DNA of 64,000 bases, taken from contig NZ_CBRF02000002.1 in the NCBI RefSeq assembly GCF_000470315.2, positions 1-64,000 on the forward strand, in the 5' to 3' direction. The notes under the pieces were generated by a model. It made no database searches. It was not told the DNA's origin and was given only the letters and a program-made list of their open reading frames with translations. This document shows, one piece after another, positions 47,642 to 56,794 of this stretch. A program made the position numbers and the translations under genes. The first letter of the stretch is position 1. The number at the start of each line of letters is the position of its first letter. Origin of the DNA: Psychromonas sp. SP041 (GTDB taxonomy: Bacteria > Pseudomonadota > Gammaproteobacteria > Enterobacterales > Psychromonadaceae).

Positions 47642-47848
47642 TCAATAAGTAGACTCTACAAATTTCCCTTTAGATTTTAAAAAATCTATGAGTTGATCAA
47701 CCGTTAAATCACTCCCCATACAAGTATGAAAGCGAGCACTATCCCCAAAGGTCTTTAAAATCATTGCCTTCAATGTTTGTTTTGTATAAGCCTTGCCAGA
47801 CTTTTCAAGTATTTCTATTACTTGATGTCCGTGAATTGATTGATTCAT
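47642..47848 (-). CDS. yecH: YecH family protein (DUF2492)
   Basis: 68 residues. Start SIHGHQVIEILEKSGKAYTK and ARFHTCMGSDLT with conserved His and Cys match YecH, a small probable metal-binding protein of unknown role. The C-terminal KGKFVES is also typical. It stands alone in an AT-rich region. Confidence in the family is high. Confidence 0.87.
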   Translation of the reverse strand: MNQSIHGHQVIEILEKSGKAYTKQTLKAMILKTFGDSARFHTCMGSDLTVDQLIDFLKSKGKFVESTY

Positions 47849-47958
47849 CTTTTGTTCTCTCCAAGCGAGTTTAATTGGAAAACACTATAACCAACTATTT
47901 TATTTTCTAGTTGATACAAAACAATATTCACTTGTAAATTTAACTTTGTTACAACTTG

Positions 47959-48006
47959 ATAAATATAAATATAAATATAAATATAAATATAAATATAAAT
48001 ATAAAT
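47959..48006 (+). repeat. (ATAAAT)8 tandem repeat
   Basis: Eight perfect hexamers in 48 bases. It lies 110 bases upstream of yecH on the - strand. Perfect arrays suggest active slippage, perhaps a promoter-strength switch. Confidence 0.9.
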
Positions 48007-48085
48007 AGTAGTTGTAGTGGTTTGAATTATTGCAGAGCAAAAAAAGAAGGGGTGCCGTGATGCTTTTCGATGGAAGGTCTTAATA

Positions 48086-48246
48086 ATACCAAAAGAATTA
48101 ATAAGGTGATCATTTTTGCTGGTTAAAATTACCCCTAACTGCGTTGTGAGTTTTGAAGTGAGAACAACTATCTTCTACAACTCACGCTTTATTAGTGTTA
48201 ATTTTTCCTGCGCAATCTCTGATCACTTATTTAATTCCATTGGTAT
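48086..48246 (+). mobile_element. MITE family 1, copy 2 (161 bp)
   Basis: Same ends and length as copy 1, with few substitutions (TTCTACAACTCACGC in place of TCCTACAACTCACGC). It lies between yecH and the symporter gene. Confidence 0.85.
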
Positions 48247-48263
48247 AAGTAAATGTTTTGTAA

Positions 48264-48290
48264 TAAAAACGCCACTGGTTAAAGTGGCGT
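48264..48290 (-). terminator. Intrinsic terminator of the symporter gene
   Basis: On the - strand ACGCCACT pairs with AGTGGCGT, then a T-run (TTTTTATT). It lies about 80 bases past the symporter stop and directly next to MITE copy 2. Confidence 0.8.
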
Positions 48291-48372
48291 CTATTCTTTA
48301 TTAAAAGCGAACGTTTTACAGGTTAGCTTTTTACAGATACGTGTTCTAAAGGTAACTGTTTAAATATAAAGG

Positions 48373-49650
48373 TTATGCTGTTTCTTCAAGTGTTTTCTTA
48401 CCGTCGAAGATGTCTTTATCAAGCTCACCTTCACTTTTAGCAACTAATAATGAAACCATCATGTCACCACAAATATTAACTGTTGTACGTGCCATATCAA
48501 GAATACGGTCAATACCAGCAACAATTGCTAAGCCTTCAAGTGGAAGACCAACTGTTGTTAATACTAATGAAAGCATTATTAAGCCAGCACCAGGGACACC
48601 AGCAGTACCGACAGAAGCTAACGTTGCGGTTAAAATGATAGTAACGTAATCAGAAGCTGCAAGGTCGACACCAAATGCTTGTGCAATAAATAGCGCACAA
48701 ACACCTTGATATAAAGCTGTTCCATCCATGTTGATCGTTGCACCTAAAGGCAATACAAAACTTGAAACACCTTTAGAAACGCCTAACTCTTCACGAGAAG
48801 CTTTAATCGTCGCTGGGAGCGTACCTGAGCTACTTGTTGTCGTAAACGCAACAGCCGCTGGGTTCATTAAACTTTTTAAGTAACGTATCGGGTTTAAACG
48901 ACCTAAAATACTGATCATGCCACTGTAAAATACAACAACGTGAATTATCGCACCTAAGTAAACAACAGCGATTACTTTTACTAGTGGTAGTAGTACATCC
49001 GCTCCGTATTTACCTGAAACCCAAGCCATTAGGCCAAATACACCATAAGGTGCAAGTTTCATTACTAGCTCAGTTAATTTATACATTGCTTCAGCAAGGC
49101 TTTCAAAAAGCTTAATGGCTGGATTACCTTTTTCACCCACTAATACCAGTGAAACACCTAAACCAATAGCAAATACGATAATTTGTAATATATTACCTGC
49201 AGCAAGCGCGCCGACTGGATTCTTAGGGATCATGTTAAGTAATGTTTGTACTAAAGTAGGCGCATTTGGTATTTCTGCATCAGCAGTCATTGCAACCATG
49301 TCTAAGCCTGCACCTGGTGTAAAAATGGTAGCAAGACCAAGACCAATAGTAATCGCGACAGCGGTTGTTCCTAAATAAAGTACAATCGCTTTAAGACCAA
49401 TCCGTCCCATTTTGCTGGTATCTTGCATTGAAGTAATACCAACAATAAGGGAGAAAAAAACCAGCGGGACAATTAGCATTTTAATTGCGTTAATGAAAAG
49501 CGTACCTAACGGTTTAAAAATCTCTGCATCGGGGCCCATCCAAGTACCCGCGATAACACCCAGAATCATCCCAATAAGAATTTTCTTCCATAGTTCTAAG
49601 CGAGTCCATGCTCCAGCAGATTGAGTTGAGTTTTTTTTGTTGTTGTTCAT
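48373..49650 (-). CDS. Dicarboxylate/amino acid:cation symporter (DAACS, GltP/DctA family)
   Basis: 425 residues, eight membrane segments and two hairpins. Family motifs: serine-rich TTTSSSGTLPATI, NMDGTALYQ, and DRILDMARTTVNICGD. It imports glutamate/aspartate or C4-dicarboxylates with Na+ or H+. The substrate cannot be fixed, though the overall pattern is nearer to the glutamate:Na+ group. Single gene with its own terminator. Confidence 0.93.
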   Translation of the reverse strand: MNNNKKNSTQSAGAWTRLELWKKILIGMILGVIAGTWMGPDAEIFKPLGTLFINAIKMLIVPLVFFSLIVGITSMQDTSKMGRIGLKAIVLYLGTTAVAITIGLGLATIFTPGAGLDMVAMTADAEIPNAPTLVQTLLNMIPKNPVGALAAGNILQIIVFAIGLGVSLVLVGEKGNPAIKLFESLAEAMYKLTELVMKLAPYGVFGLMAWVSGKYGADVLLPLVKVIAVVYLGAIIHVVVFYSGMISILGRLNPIRYLKSLMNPAAVAFTTTSSSGTLPATIKASREELGVSKGVSSFVLPLGATINMDGTALYQGVCALFIAQAFGVDLAASDYVTIILTATLASVGTAGVPGAGLIMLSLVLTTVGLPLEGLAIVAGIDRILDMARTTVNICGDMMVSLLVAKSEGELDKDIFDGKKTLEETA

Positions 49651-50287
49651 TACAAGTCTCTAAAAGTTGTTAAAAGTGATGAAAAATGACGTTTTAAATC
49701 ATCCAAATTGTAAAGGGATGACATCATAGTCACTTGGCTTGTGAATTGATATAGATTGGTTTTTATTTGATTTATGAAAATAAAATCTGATGTTGCAATT
49801 ATTCAAAAGAATAGAGGTTGGTAAAATTGTTATGTGAAGGGTGATGAATAACCGGTGTTATGTAAAAAGGCTGATTGCAGAAAGGAAATGAAGGAGATGA
49901 TAACGTTATAGCTTAGATGTTAATAAGAAAGTAATGATCATTACTTTATCCATTACTTTTTCTTACTCCTGCTCCTGTCAATAAAGCCCTGTCAATAAAA
50001 CTGTTTACCTAGTTTTGTTCATTGAGCTTCTTATTACATTTATAGTCCCCCCCAAAAAAAGGGAGGGAGTTTATTCGTTACAATCAGCGGGGGGCTGTTT
50101 TAACTATAATGGTACTTATACCAAAAGAATTAATAAGGAGATCATTCTTGCTGGTTAAAATCACCCCTAACTGCGTTGTGATTTTTGAAGTGAGAACAAC
50201 TATCTCCTACAACTCACGCCTTATTAGTGTTAATTTTTCCAGCGCAATCTCTGATCACTTATTTAATTCCATTGGTATTATTTCAAA
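49651..50287. other. Intergenic region with MITE copy 3
   Basis: 637 bases. It has the symporter promoter region, a C-run/A-run/G-run patch near 50048-50068, and MITE copy 3 (50118-50278), which ends ten bases from the DUF2061 stop. No gene. Confidence 0.55.
50118..50278 (+). mobile_element. MITE family 1, copy 3 (161 bp)
   Basis: Same length and ends as the others. It differs at a few bases (GGAGATCATTC near the left end, TCCAGCGC internally). It lies ten bases beyond the stop of the DUF2061 gene, so it is part of that gene's 3' untranslated region. Confidence 0.85.
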
Positions 50288-50686
50288 TTAAGCGTAAGCC
50301 GTTTGCTCTGCTTCATATTCATTGTTCTGTTTTTTCTCATCCCACGCTTTTTCGTGGAAGAAGTAAGCAAAAGAGTTAATAGTAGGTTCAATTGCGGCCA
50401 TTAAACCACCTAAGAAAGCATCACCAGTTAAAGCATAGGTTACAATGAAGGCAACATTAAAGTGAATAACTGCAAAGCTCATTGTTTTTACCTTTGTCAT
50501 TGATGCGCGTTGCTTAAGGAAAGGCACATGTTGCCAAACTTTCTCGTGGAAATAAAAAGCAACGGTATTAACTGCGGGTTCAATGATAGCGATCAAGCTG
50601 CCTAATAAAAAATCTCCTGTTAAAGCAAAAGCAAGTAACGTTGCGATACTGAAGTGGATAACTGCAAAAGTGATTGTTTTTATCAT
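50288..50686 (-). CDS. DUF2061 family membrane protein with duplicated domain
   Basis: 132 residues made of two copies of the DUF2061 unit (about 1-58 and 66-118). Each has KT..FAVIHF..A....ALTGD..LG.L.A.IEP..N..A..FHEK.W. There are two membrane segments per unit. Function unknown. A good Fur-like palindrome lies 46 bases upstream of the start. The duplication in one chain may let a four-helix unit form alone. Confidence 0.9.
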   Translation of the reverse strand: MIKTITFAVIHFSIATLLAFALTGDFLLGSLIAIIEPAVNTVAFYFHEKVWQHVPFLKQRASMTKVKTMSFAVIHFNVAFIVTYALTGDAFLGGLMAAIEPTINSFAYFFHEKAWDEKKQNNEYEAEQTAYA

Positions 50687-50731
50687 AATATTGGTCTCGT
50701 ATTAAGGTCTCTGTGTTTGTGTGAGTATTAT

Positions 50732-50746
50732 TGATAATTGTTATCA
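50732..50746 (-). promoter_or_regulatory. Fur-like box upstream of the DUF2061 gene
   Basis: TGATAATTGTTATCA: TGATAA and TTATCA arms around three bases, extended by TAT and TTAAG. This matches the core of the Fur consensus (GATAATNNTTATC). It lies 46 bases before the start codon. Confidence 0.65.
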
Positions 50747-50989
50747 TTAAGTAAAATGGGAAGTTTCTATTCTATTGATAGGTATTTTTGATTGTTATTG
50801 GCTTTTTTGATAGCTTTTGTGTTTTTTTTAAGGGGAGGTGATTTTGTTGTTTTTTAAATGATGATGAGCTAATCCTTTAAAATGAATGCTTTTTATTGAC
50901 TGGTGATAAGATAGTAAGTGCATTATTAGCCTATATTTGGCTATTGAATGAGATATAAAATAGTTGCAGCACTATATAAATAGTATGTT

Positions 50990-51150
50990 ATACCAAAAGA
51001 ATTAATAAGGTGATCATTCTTGCTGGTTAAAATTACCCCTAACTGCGTTGTGAGTTTTGAAGTGAGAACAACTATCTCCTACAACTCACGCCTTATTAGT
51101 GTTAATTTTTCCTGCGCAATCTCTGATCACTTATTTAATTCCATTGGTAT
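50990..51150 (+). mobile_element. MITE family 1, copy 4 (161 bp)
   Basis: Nearly identical to copy 1. Its terminal repeats and TGATCA borders are intact. It lies downstream of the second PL7 gene. Confidence 0.85.
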
Positions 51151-51356
51151 TAGTTATTCTAAAGAGTGGGTTAAACGGTTTAAATTACCTTTAGCTTGTA
51201 CTTAAATATCATTTTTTAGCTATGGTATTAGTATTGTTATTTAATAAAATTGTCATTTTAAAGCCATAATAAATAAGAGATCTATCAACAGACTGGTACG
51301 TACTCTTATTCATTATGGGTTTACAAGGATATTCTATTTTAACTTTTTAAGGTTAA

Positions 51357-52220
51357 TTAGTCATTAACATGAAATGTTAGAGACTTGTATCTCACGACTG
51401 CTTTACCTGCATCTTGTATATAAGCACCGGTTTTAAAGTAGAAACCATAATCAGGCCAGTCGCTATCAATAACATGATCACCGCTACTATTAGTATGTTC
51501 TTTTTCAGAACTACTACAATTTGAAGCTGTATATTCTCCACTATTAGCGCACATTAATGTTCCACGTTCACCATCTAATAGCATTTTAACGACACCTTCT
51601 TTTACTCGAACATAGAAAGATCTATTCTTTTTTGGGTTAACTGTTGCTTCTCCATCTTCATCTAACCAACGATATGTATCATATTCGGCATCACATGAAT
51701 CTTTATCACAAGCAGATAATCTTAATTTAGCTTCATAGAACTTAGTACCGTTTTCAACAATTTGAGCGATTCGCATTAAAGGCGCACCGATATTTTTGCT
51801 ATCTTCATGATGGACTTGAAGTACTGTTACTTCATCTAAGCCAGATGACGTTGAAGAAACTCTAATAGTACCTTGCATACGATTCGCATCTGAACTGGAA
51901 AATTCTGTTAAATGGCGAAACTCAGTACGTGATGATGCATTACCTTCATGGGTAATTTGCATGTAGTTTTTGCCACTTGGCACTTTAAAGTCACTAGTAA
52001 CGTAACCATCAAATGAAAGATCTGGATCGCTAGAGCTCGCATCTGCAAGTTTAGTTGAACCATCAGGAGAAGTAAGTTTGACTTGATCTAAAGCTGATTG
52101 GAATGGTGTGTTACCCCAACTATTTTCATAATTATATGGTGCTGTGTCAGCAGCAAATGCACTGTAACTTAGTACAGACATCGCAACAATGATTGATTTT
52201 CTCAATGATGTTTTTTTCAT
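51357..52220 (-). CDS. Polysaccharide lyase family 7-like (second alginate lyase), secreted
   Basis: 287 residues with a signal peptide (1-23, ending AFA). Catalytic blocks are SRTEFR (97-102), QVH (135-137) and YFKTGAYIQ (about 262-270). These are similar to but diverged from the first lyase, with SRTEFR typical of another PL7 subgroup. Eight or so cysteines/aspartates in the middle (ACDKDSCDAEYD) suggest a disulfide and perhaps calcium. It stands alone. The two lyases probably differ in block preference (M, G or MG), but which is which cannot be told by eye. Confidence 0.9.
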   Translation of the reverse strand: MKKTSLRKSIIVAMSVLSYSAFAADTAPYNYENSWGNTPFQSALDQVKLTSPDGSTKLADASSSDPDLSFDGYVTSDFKVPSGKNYMQITHEGNASSRTEFRHLTEFSSSDANRMQGTIRVSSTSSGLDEVTVLQVHHEDSKNIGAPLMRIAQIVENGTKFYEAKLRLSACDKDSCDAEYDTYRWLDEDGEATVNPKKNRSFYVRVKEGVVKMLLDGERGTLMCANSGEYTASNCSSSEKEHTNSSGDHVIDSDWPDYGFYFKTGAYIQDAGKAVVRYKSLTFHVND

Positions 52221-53533
52221 ACAACAACTTCCTTAATTTTAAAATGCTATTCATTAGTTGTAATAAAACAATAAAAGCTTTTATTAATTTCAGCTTAAAA
52301 TCTTATTTAAATGCAACTATCCATGTTTAAAAAGCGATTATCTAAATCGTTAAATAATGACCAAATAAAAATAATTTATAATTAAATTTTTAAGCCCTTT
52401 ACGTTCGATTCAAATAGAAAGTAACACGTTAAATTTTATTAAATTTATACTTAAAACAATTATGATAAGTGAGTCTCAATAAATTAAAGTCAAAAAATAG
52501 CCAACTAATAATAGCTCGTATATTGTAGTCTTGTAGGTTTAAATATATTTGATGAAGATAATTGCATAATTATGGAGGTATTATAAAAATTGTTTTTTAT
52601 AAGCTTTTTTGTGGTTTTTAATGCTTTTATGCCTGTTTTTTAAGGTTTTTTGTTGATTTCTATATTATTGAACAATAAAATAAATGTAATAATAGTATTA
52701 CAATTTAATTTCAAGGTTGTGTTTTTTGTGATGTTTTTGTGTTGTGGTAAGTTTGTGTCCTTGTTCTAAATTAATATAATAAATATAAATTTAGGTATTA
52801 TATTAGATCGAATGAAAATTAAAAATAACATTCATTTTTAACATTGTATTTTTAAATAAAAGCATCGAACTTTTCTTTTTGTTTTACTTTTTTGTATTTG
52901 GACCAAGTAAAGTTGTTTAATTTTAATATCATTTTTAACGTAGTGATTCAGCTTCCCTAATTCCTTGGTTATCTAATTAATTATTCCTTTTTTATGTGCT
53001 CACATTTATCTTTTTATTCTCAATAAACAGTGTTTTTCTTTAAATTAGTTTTTATTAATCAATCAATGTCTCTGTAAAAAGTGTGCAGTTAGACTCTTGT
53101 GAACGATAAGTTATGCGGATTACATTAAATATGTTATCTAAATTTTGCACTGTAAAAATAATTCAATTCAGGCGTAAATTGAGCCGATAGACGATTAACT
53201 TCGTTAATCGTCTATCGGAGAATTAATCAAAAGATGTTAATTCCTTAATAGCAGTTTCCTTTGTGAAATTTACAACAAGGAAGTGGACTGTTTTAACAAG
53301 TAAAATAGATAAGCTATTAATTTTAACTCGTGGTTATTTTTGATATAGAATCGTTCTTAGTAGATCAAAATAATTAATACACAATATTTTTAATTTCCAA
53401 TGTCTAGAGTATAACTTTTTGTCAATTATGATGGCTCGACGACAAACACTTTGCCATTAAGGTTTAGTGAGAATTTTTTCGTCCTTAAACTTATAAAAAA
53501 GCTGCATTAATCAATTACAACGGATGGTATTAG
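52221..53533. other. Long AT-rich intergenic region with MITE family 2 copy
   Basis: 1.3 kb without a supported gene, between divergent PL7 and MBL-fold genes. Most of it is about 75-80 percent A+T. It contains the degenerate MITE family 2 copy at 53113-53336. I see no other hairpin or open frame of note; a small RNA cannot be excluded. Confidence 0.55.
53113..53336 (+). mobile_element. MITE family 2, degenerate copy (about 224 bp)
   Basis: It matches 58474-58695 over its whole length, with substitutions at both ends. It carries a perfect 16-bp hairpin (53184-53218): CCGATAGACGATTAAC, TTC, GTTAATCGTCTATCGG. Confidence 0.75.
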
Positions 53534-54586
53534 ATGACTCAATTTATTAAATTTTTAAGCCTATTTCTATTGGCTTTTAGTATGAATGCTTTTGCACAAG
53601 ATAAACAATGTATGGAGGTTAGCCTTACTGGCACGCACGGTGGCCCAGATGTTTATAAAGGGCTTGCTGGTGCTGGTACTTTAGTGAAAGTAGGAACAAT
53701 CAATAATGGTTGTAGTGATATCTTTTTACAATTTGATGCTGGTAGAGGGACTGCATTAAGGCTTGCAGAGCTTGATGTGCACCCCAATATGCTTAATGCT
53801 GTTTTTCTGACGCATTTACATTCTGATCATACCGTTGGGTTAATTGATATTGCACAAACTCGCTGGCACAGTTTCTCTAAAAAACTTGATTTAGTTTGTA
53901 GTGAAGATGTAGAAGCTAGTGGTGTATTTTCTCGTGTAATGAGTTGTGAACAATTCGCTACTCATATTGCTGATGCAGCATTATATGCAGGTGAAATTAC
54001 GCAAAGAATTTCTGAAAGTAAAAAACGTAATAAGAATGGACCTAATGATTTGATTAATTTCATGCCTGTCGCATTATCGAATGACCCTAAAGTCGTATGG
54101 CAGTCTGGTGAGGTTATTGTGAGTGCGATTGCTTCTTCGCATATTCCTGGTAATTTATCCTACCGAGTTGATTCTCCTGCTGGTTCTGTCGTTATTGGGG
54201 GAGATGCAGGCAATGAGAAGTTAACACCTCCAAGGGGTAGCTCTACTTCAAAAAATGTCGAATTACTGTCTAAAAATGCTGATATTTTAGTACATTCTAC
54301 CATCCATCCATATATTGGTCCTACCTATGGTAGTACTTTTCCTGCGCCAATCTTTTATCGACAAAGCACCTCAACGGATCTCGGTGCATTAGCTAAACGA
54401 GCGAATGTTAGTCAGCTAATGTTAACGCATTTAGTTCCAGCTATCGGAGCTGAAAAGTTAGGACCGCATACTGTGCCGGGTGGCGCGCTAAGTGAAAAAG
54501 ATTATTTAAAATCTACTCGGGAGAGTGGTTATAAAGGGAAGATCTATGTTGGTAAAGATTTAATGACAGTAAGGTTGCTGCAATAA
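53534..54586 (+). CDS. Exported metallo-beta-lactamase-fold hydrolase
   Basis: 350 residues. Signal peptide 1-21 (ending AFA). The MBL metal motif THLHSDH is at 93-99. Further metal residues are in SSHIPGN, GGDAG and the late LMLTHLVP. The family includes RNase Z-like, AHL-lactonase and arylsulfatase-type enzymes; this exported branch is unassigned. A short gap separates it from the next exported protein on the same strand (153 bases). Confidence 0.88.
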   Translation: MTQFIKFLSLFLLAFSMNAFAQDKQCMEVSLTGTHGGPDVYKGLAGAGTLVKVGTINNGCSDIFLQFDAGRGTALRLAELDVHPNMLNAVFLTHLHSDHTVGLIDIAQTRWHSFSKKLDLVCSEDVEASGVFSRVMSCEQFATHIADAALYAGEITQRISESKKRNKNGPNDLINFMPVALSNDPKVVWQSGEVIVSAIASSHIPGNLSYRVDSPAGSVVIGGDAGNEKLTPPRGSSTSKNVELLSKNADILVHSTIHPYIGPTYGSTFPAPIFYRQSTSTDLGALAKRANVSQLMLTHLVPAIGAEKLGPHTVPGGALSEKDYLKSTRESGYKGKIYVGKDLMTVRLLQ

Positions 54587-54739
54587 GTCAATTTAATTGA
54601 TTCTGCTTTATGATTATTGTGGCATGAGAAAACGATTGGTTAATATATTTTATAATGCTGATGAAATCATAAGAAATAAGAAAAAGTATAAGTGTTCTTG
54701 TAAGTGGTCAAATCAAGTTTATTTAATAAAGAGAGTTAC

Positions 54740-55645
54740 ATGAACAAAACTATGGCTTACAAAATAATACCATTCGCTATGTTATGTTTATCTATTAACG
54801 TATCTGCAGCAAATGTAGAAGTAGGTACTCGTGAATATAAAATCTTATTAAATCCGAGCTTATTTACTGGTCATGAATCAGTCAGAATGAGTAAAATAAA
54901 TGATTACTGGAAAGTACTGAAAAACCTGATTGAAAAGGGCGCTTTAAAATCCAAGGCATCAGGTCGTTTAAACCTAGAAAAAAGCAGGACTGTTTCATTT
55001 TATGATGTGAAAGGCAGTTGTGACTTACTTAATGCTGGCTATAGTTTTCGAGAAAGAATTGAAGATAGTAAACGTAAGGTCACATTGAAATTTCGTAGCT
55101 CAGATCAATTACTTGCTAGTATACAAGATCTTAGCGGAACAAAGCCTAAGGCTAAAAGTAAATTTGAAGAGGATGTTGCAGTGCCTTTTATCAGTACCTA
55201 TTCATCTTCGACTACACAAAAAATTGGAAAGGGTAAAAAATTGAATAAAATGGATGATCCTGTCCGTTTATACCCAGGCTTAAAAAATAAACTCTTTGAT
55301 GAAAATTTAGCGATTGAGAAAGTAAGTGGTTTAACGGTAAGCGAATATGTCTATAAAAATACCGCTGTCAAAATAGGCAGTATAGACGAAATAGCCGCTT
55401 TGAATGCAGAGTTCACATTAACCTTATGGTACAACGAGTTAGTTAGTAAAACCCAAGCTATCGTTGCTGAGATATCTTTTAAATATAAAACTGATAATGA
55501 GCACTTTAATAGCAAAGTCGATACACGTGCAAAAGTGTTATTCACAATGATGCAAGAACACCCGCAGTTAGCCAATTGGAGCTCAATAAACTCACAGAGT
55601 AAGACCGCGGTGATTTATCAATATGATCGTCATTTTTGCCACTAA
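54740..55645 (+). CDS. Hypothetical exported protein, 301 residues
   Basis: Not recognised. Signal peptide about 1-23 (ending VSA), lysine-rich mature protein with one Cys near position 87 (KGSCDLLNAGYSFRERI) and one at the end (HFCH). The middle resembles an adenylate-cyclase-like/CYTH core only faintly (KVTLKFRSSDQLL). I prefer ATG 54740 (GAGAG upstream) over the open-frame start at 54704. Its position after the MBL gene suggests a shared role, but this is weak. Confidence 0.72.
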   Translation: MNKTMAYKIIPFAMLCLSINVSAANVEVGTREYKILLNPSLFTGHESVRMSKINDYWKVLKNLIEKGALKSKASGRLNLEKSRTVSFYDVKGSCDLLNAGYSFRERIEDSKRKVTLKFRSSDQLLASIQDLSGTKPKAKSKFEEDVAVPFISTYSSSTTQKIGKGKKLNKMDDPVRLYPGLKNKLFDENLAIEKVSGLTVSEYVYKNTAVKIGSIDEIAALNAEFTLTLWYNELVSKTQAIVAEISFKYKTDNEHFNSKVDTRAKVLFTMMQEHPQLANWSSINSQSKTAVIYQYDRHFCH

Positions 55646-55741
55646 ACTTATGATTTTTAATAACTTAAATGATTTAGTTTAGCAGGAAATTAAAGCCACT
55701 AAATAAGTCAATTAAACAGTTTTTATTACAGTCTCAAAGTA

Positions 55742-55902
55742 ATACCAAAAGAATTAATAAGGTGATCATTCTTGCTGGTTAAAATCACCCCTAACTGCAT
55801 TGTTATTTTTGAAGTGAGAACAACTATCTCCTACAACTCACGCCTTATTAGTGTTAATTTTTCCTGCGCAATCTCTGATCACTTATTTAATTCCATTGGT
55901 AT
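55742..55902 (+). mobile_element. MITE family 1, copy 5 (161 bp)
   Basis: Same ends and length as the other copies. It has a few changes in the centre (GCATTGTTATTTTTG in place of GCGTTGTGAGTTTTG). Confidence 0.85.
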
Positions 55903-56014
55903 AAACTCAAAGCTAAAACCACAGATGGCGATTTTCCTTACCTTTTGACATTTATAACGTTAGGTCTCTGAGATTTTTTTGGTAGAACTCTCTGATTGAA
56001 TTCTTTAGTTTAGT

Positions 56015-56061
56015 TTTTGGTTTAACTTTTGGTTTAACTTTTGGTTTAACTTTTGGTTTAA
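56015..56061 (+). repeat. TTTTGGTTTAAC tandem repeat, about 4 units
   Basis: Three perfect 12-base units and a partial fourth, 50 bases beyond the thioredoxin gene stop. The array continues as degenerate TTTGATTTAG units to about 56110. Confidence 0.85.
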
Positions 56062-56113
56062 TTATTTGATTTAGTGATTGAGCTTAATTTTTTGGCTTAG
56101 TTATCTAATTTTG

Positions 56114-56461
56114 TTAGCTGATTTTTGACACTAGCTCACGTACTTCATCAGGTTGCAATGGCCTGACTAAACGAGCCACTTCATTGCCGTTTTGTAAAAG
56201 AATTAATGTTGGCCAAAGCTTCACCTTAAACATTCTACCCAATCGTTTACCTTTCCCGTCATAGATTTTTATATGAGATAGCTCTAAAGGTCCTGAAGGT
56301 AACGTCAACACTTCTTTTACAGCGGACTGCGCTGCCTGACAGTGACCACACCAAGGTGCACCGAACTCAAGTATCGTATTACCGGGTAGCTCACTAACTT
56401 GATCAAAAGTAATTGTTTCTTCTTCATAATCAGCTTTAAAGCGCATATTATTTGTTTCCAT
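56114..56461 (-). CDS. Thioredoxin-family protein
   Basis: 115 residues. Thioredoxin fold with active site WCGHC (37-41) in EFGAPWCGHCQAAQ and the cis-proline in VKLWPTLILL. The CGHC dipeptide is that of protein disulfide isomerases and is more oxidising than CGPC. There is no signal peptide, so it is cytoplasmic. An internal ATG five codons on (MRFKADYEEE) is an alternative start. Single gene. Confidence 0.9.
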   Translation of the reverse strand: METNNMRFKADYEEETITFDQVSELPGNTILEFGAPWCGHCQAAQSAVKEVLTLPSGPLELSHIKIYDGKGKRLGRMFKVKLWPTLILLQNGNEVARLVRPLQPDEVRELVSKIS

Positions 56462-56794
56462 TCTATTTACTCCACGCTACAAATTATAAGTGTGCATAAT
56501 GATGAGTTGCAGCACTTTCTTTACTTACAAAATATCTCATTAGGTTAAAAGAAGACAGCCGTTAATGTTTAAAAATTGAATATTACACAAGAGTAACATA
56601 GCGAATAAAAGCTGTAGTAAAGGTTCACGATGACAAAGTACCTTCAACGGCAATGTGTATATCAATCAATTTATGCAAACACTTATTCGTGTTTGATGTT
56701 AAATTGATAAAGTTTGTGTTTTAATTTGTGTTTTAATTTGTGTTTGATTAGTGAATTTAAAAACACAAAAAATTATTATAATTAAGGACACATT
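56462..56794. other. Intergenic region with a 12-bp tandem repeat
   Basis: 333 bases between divergent genes; promoters for both. It contains TTTGTGTTTTAA three times (56713-56748), the last degenerate. No gene. Confidence 0.55.
56713..56748 (+). repeat. TTTGTGTTTTAA tandem repeat, 3 units
   Basis: Two perfect and one diverged 12-base units, about 50 bases before the start of the small exported protein, hence in its promoter. Confidence 0.75.

Larger units (their letters stand above)
47849..48372. other. Intergenic region with microsatellite and MITE copy 2
   Basis: It holds an ATAAAT array (47959-48006), MITE copy 2 (48086-48246) and the symporter terminator (48264-48290). There is no gene. 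Confidence 0.6.
50687..51356. other. Intergenic region with Fur-like box and MITE copy 4
   Basis: 670 bases. It has the Fur-like site (50732-50746), MITE copy 4 (50990-51150), and the 3' flank of the second PL7 gene. No gene. Confidence 0.55.
55646..56113. other. Intergenic region with MITE copy 5 and 12-bp tandem array
   Basis: 468 bases between convergent genes. It holds MITE copy 5 (55742-55902) and a tandem array (56015-56061). No gene. Confidence 0.6.
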
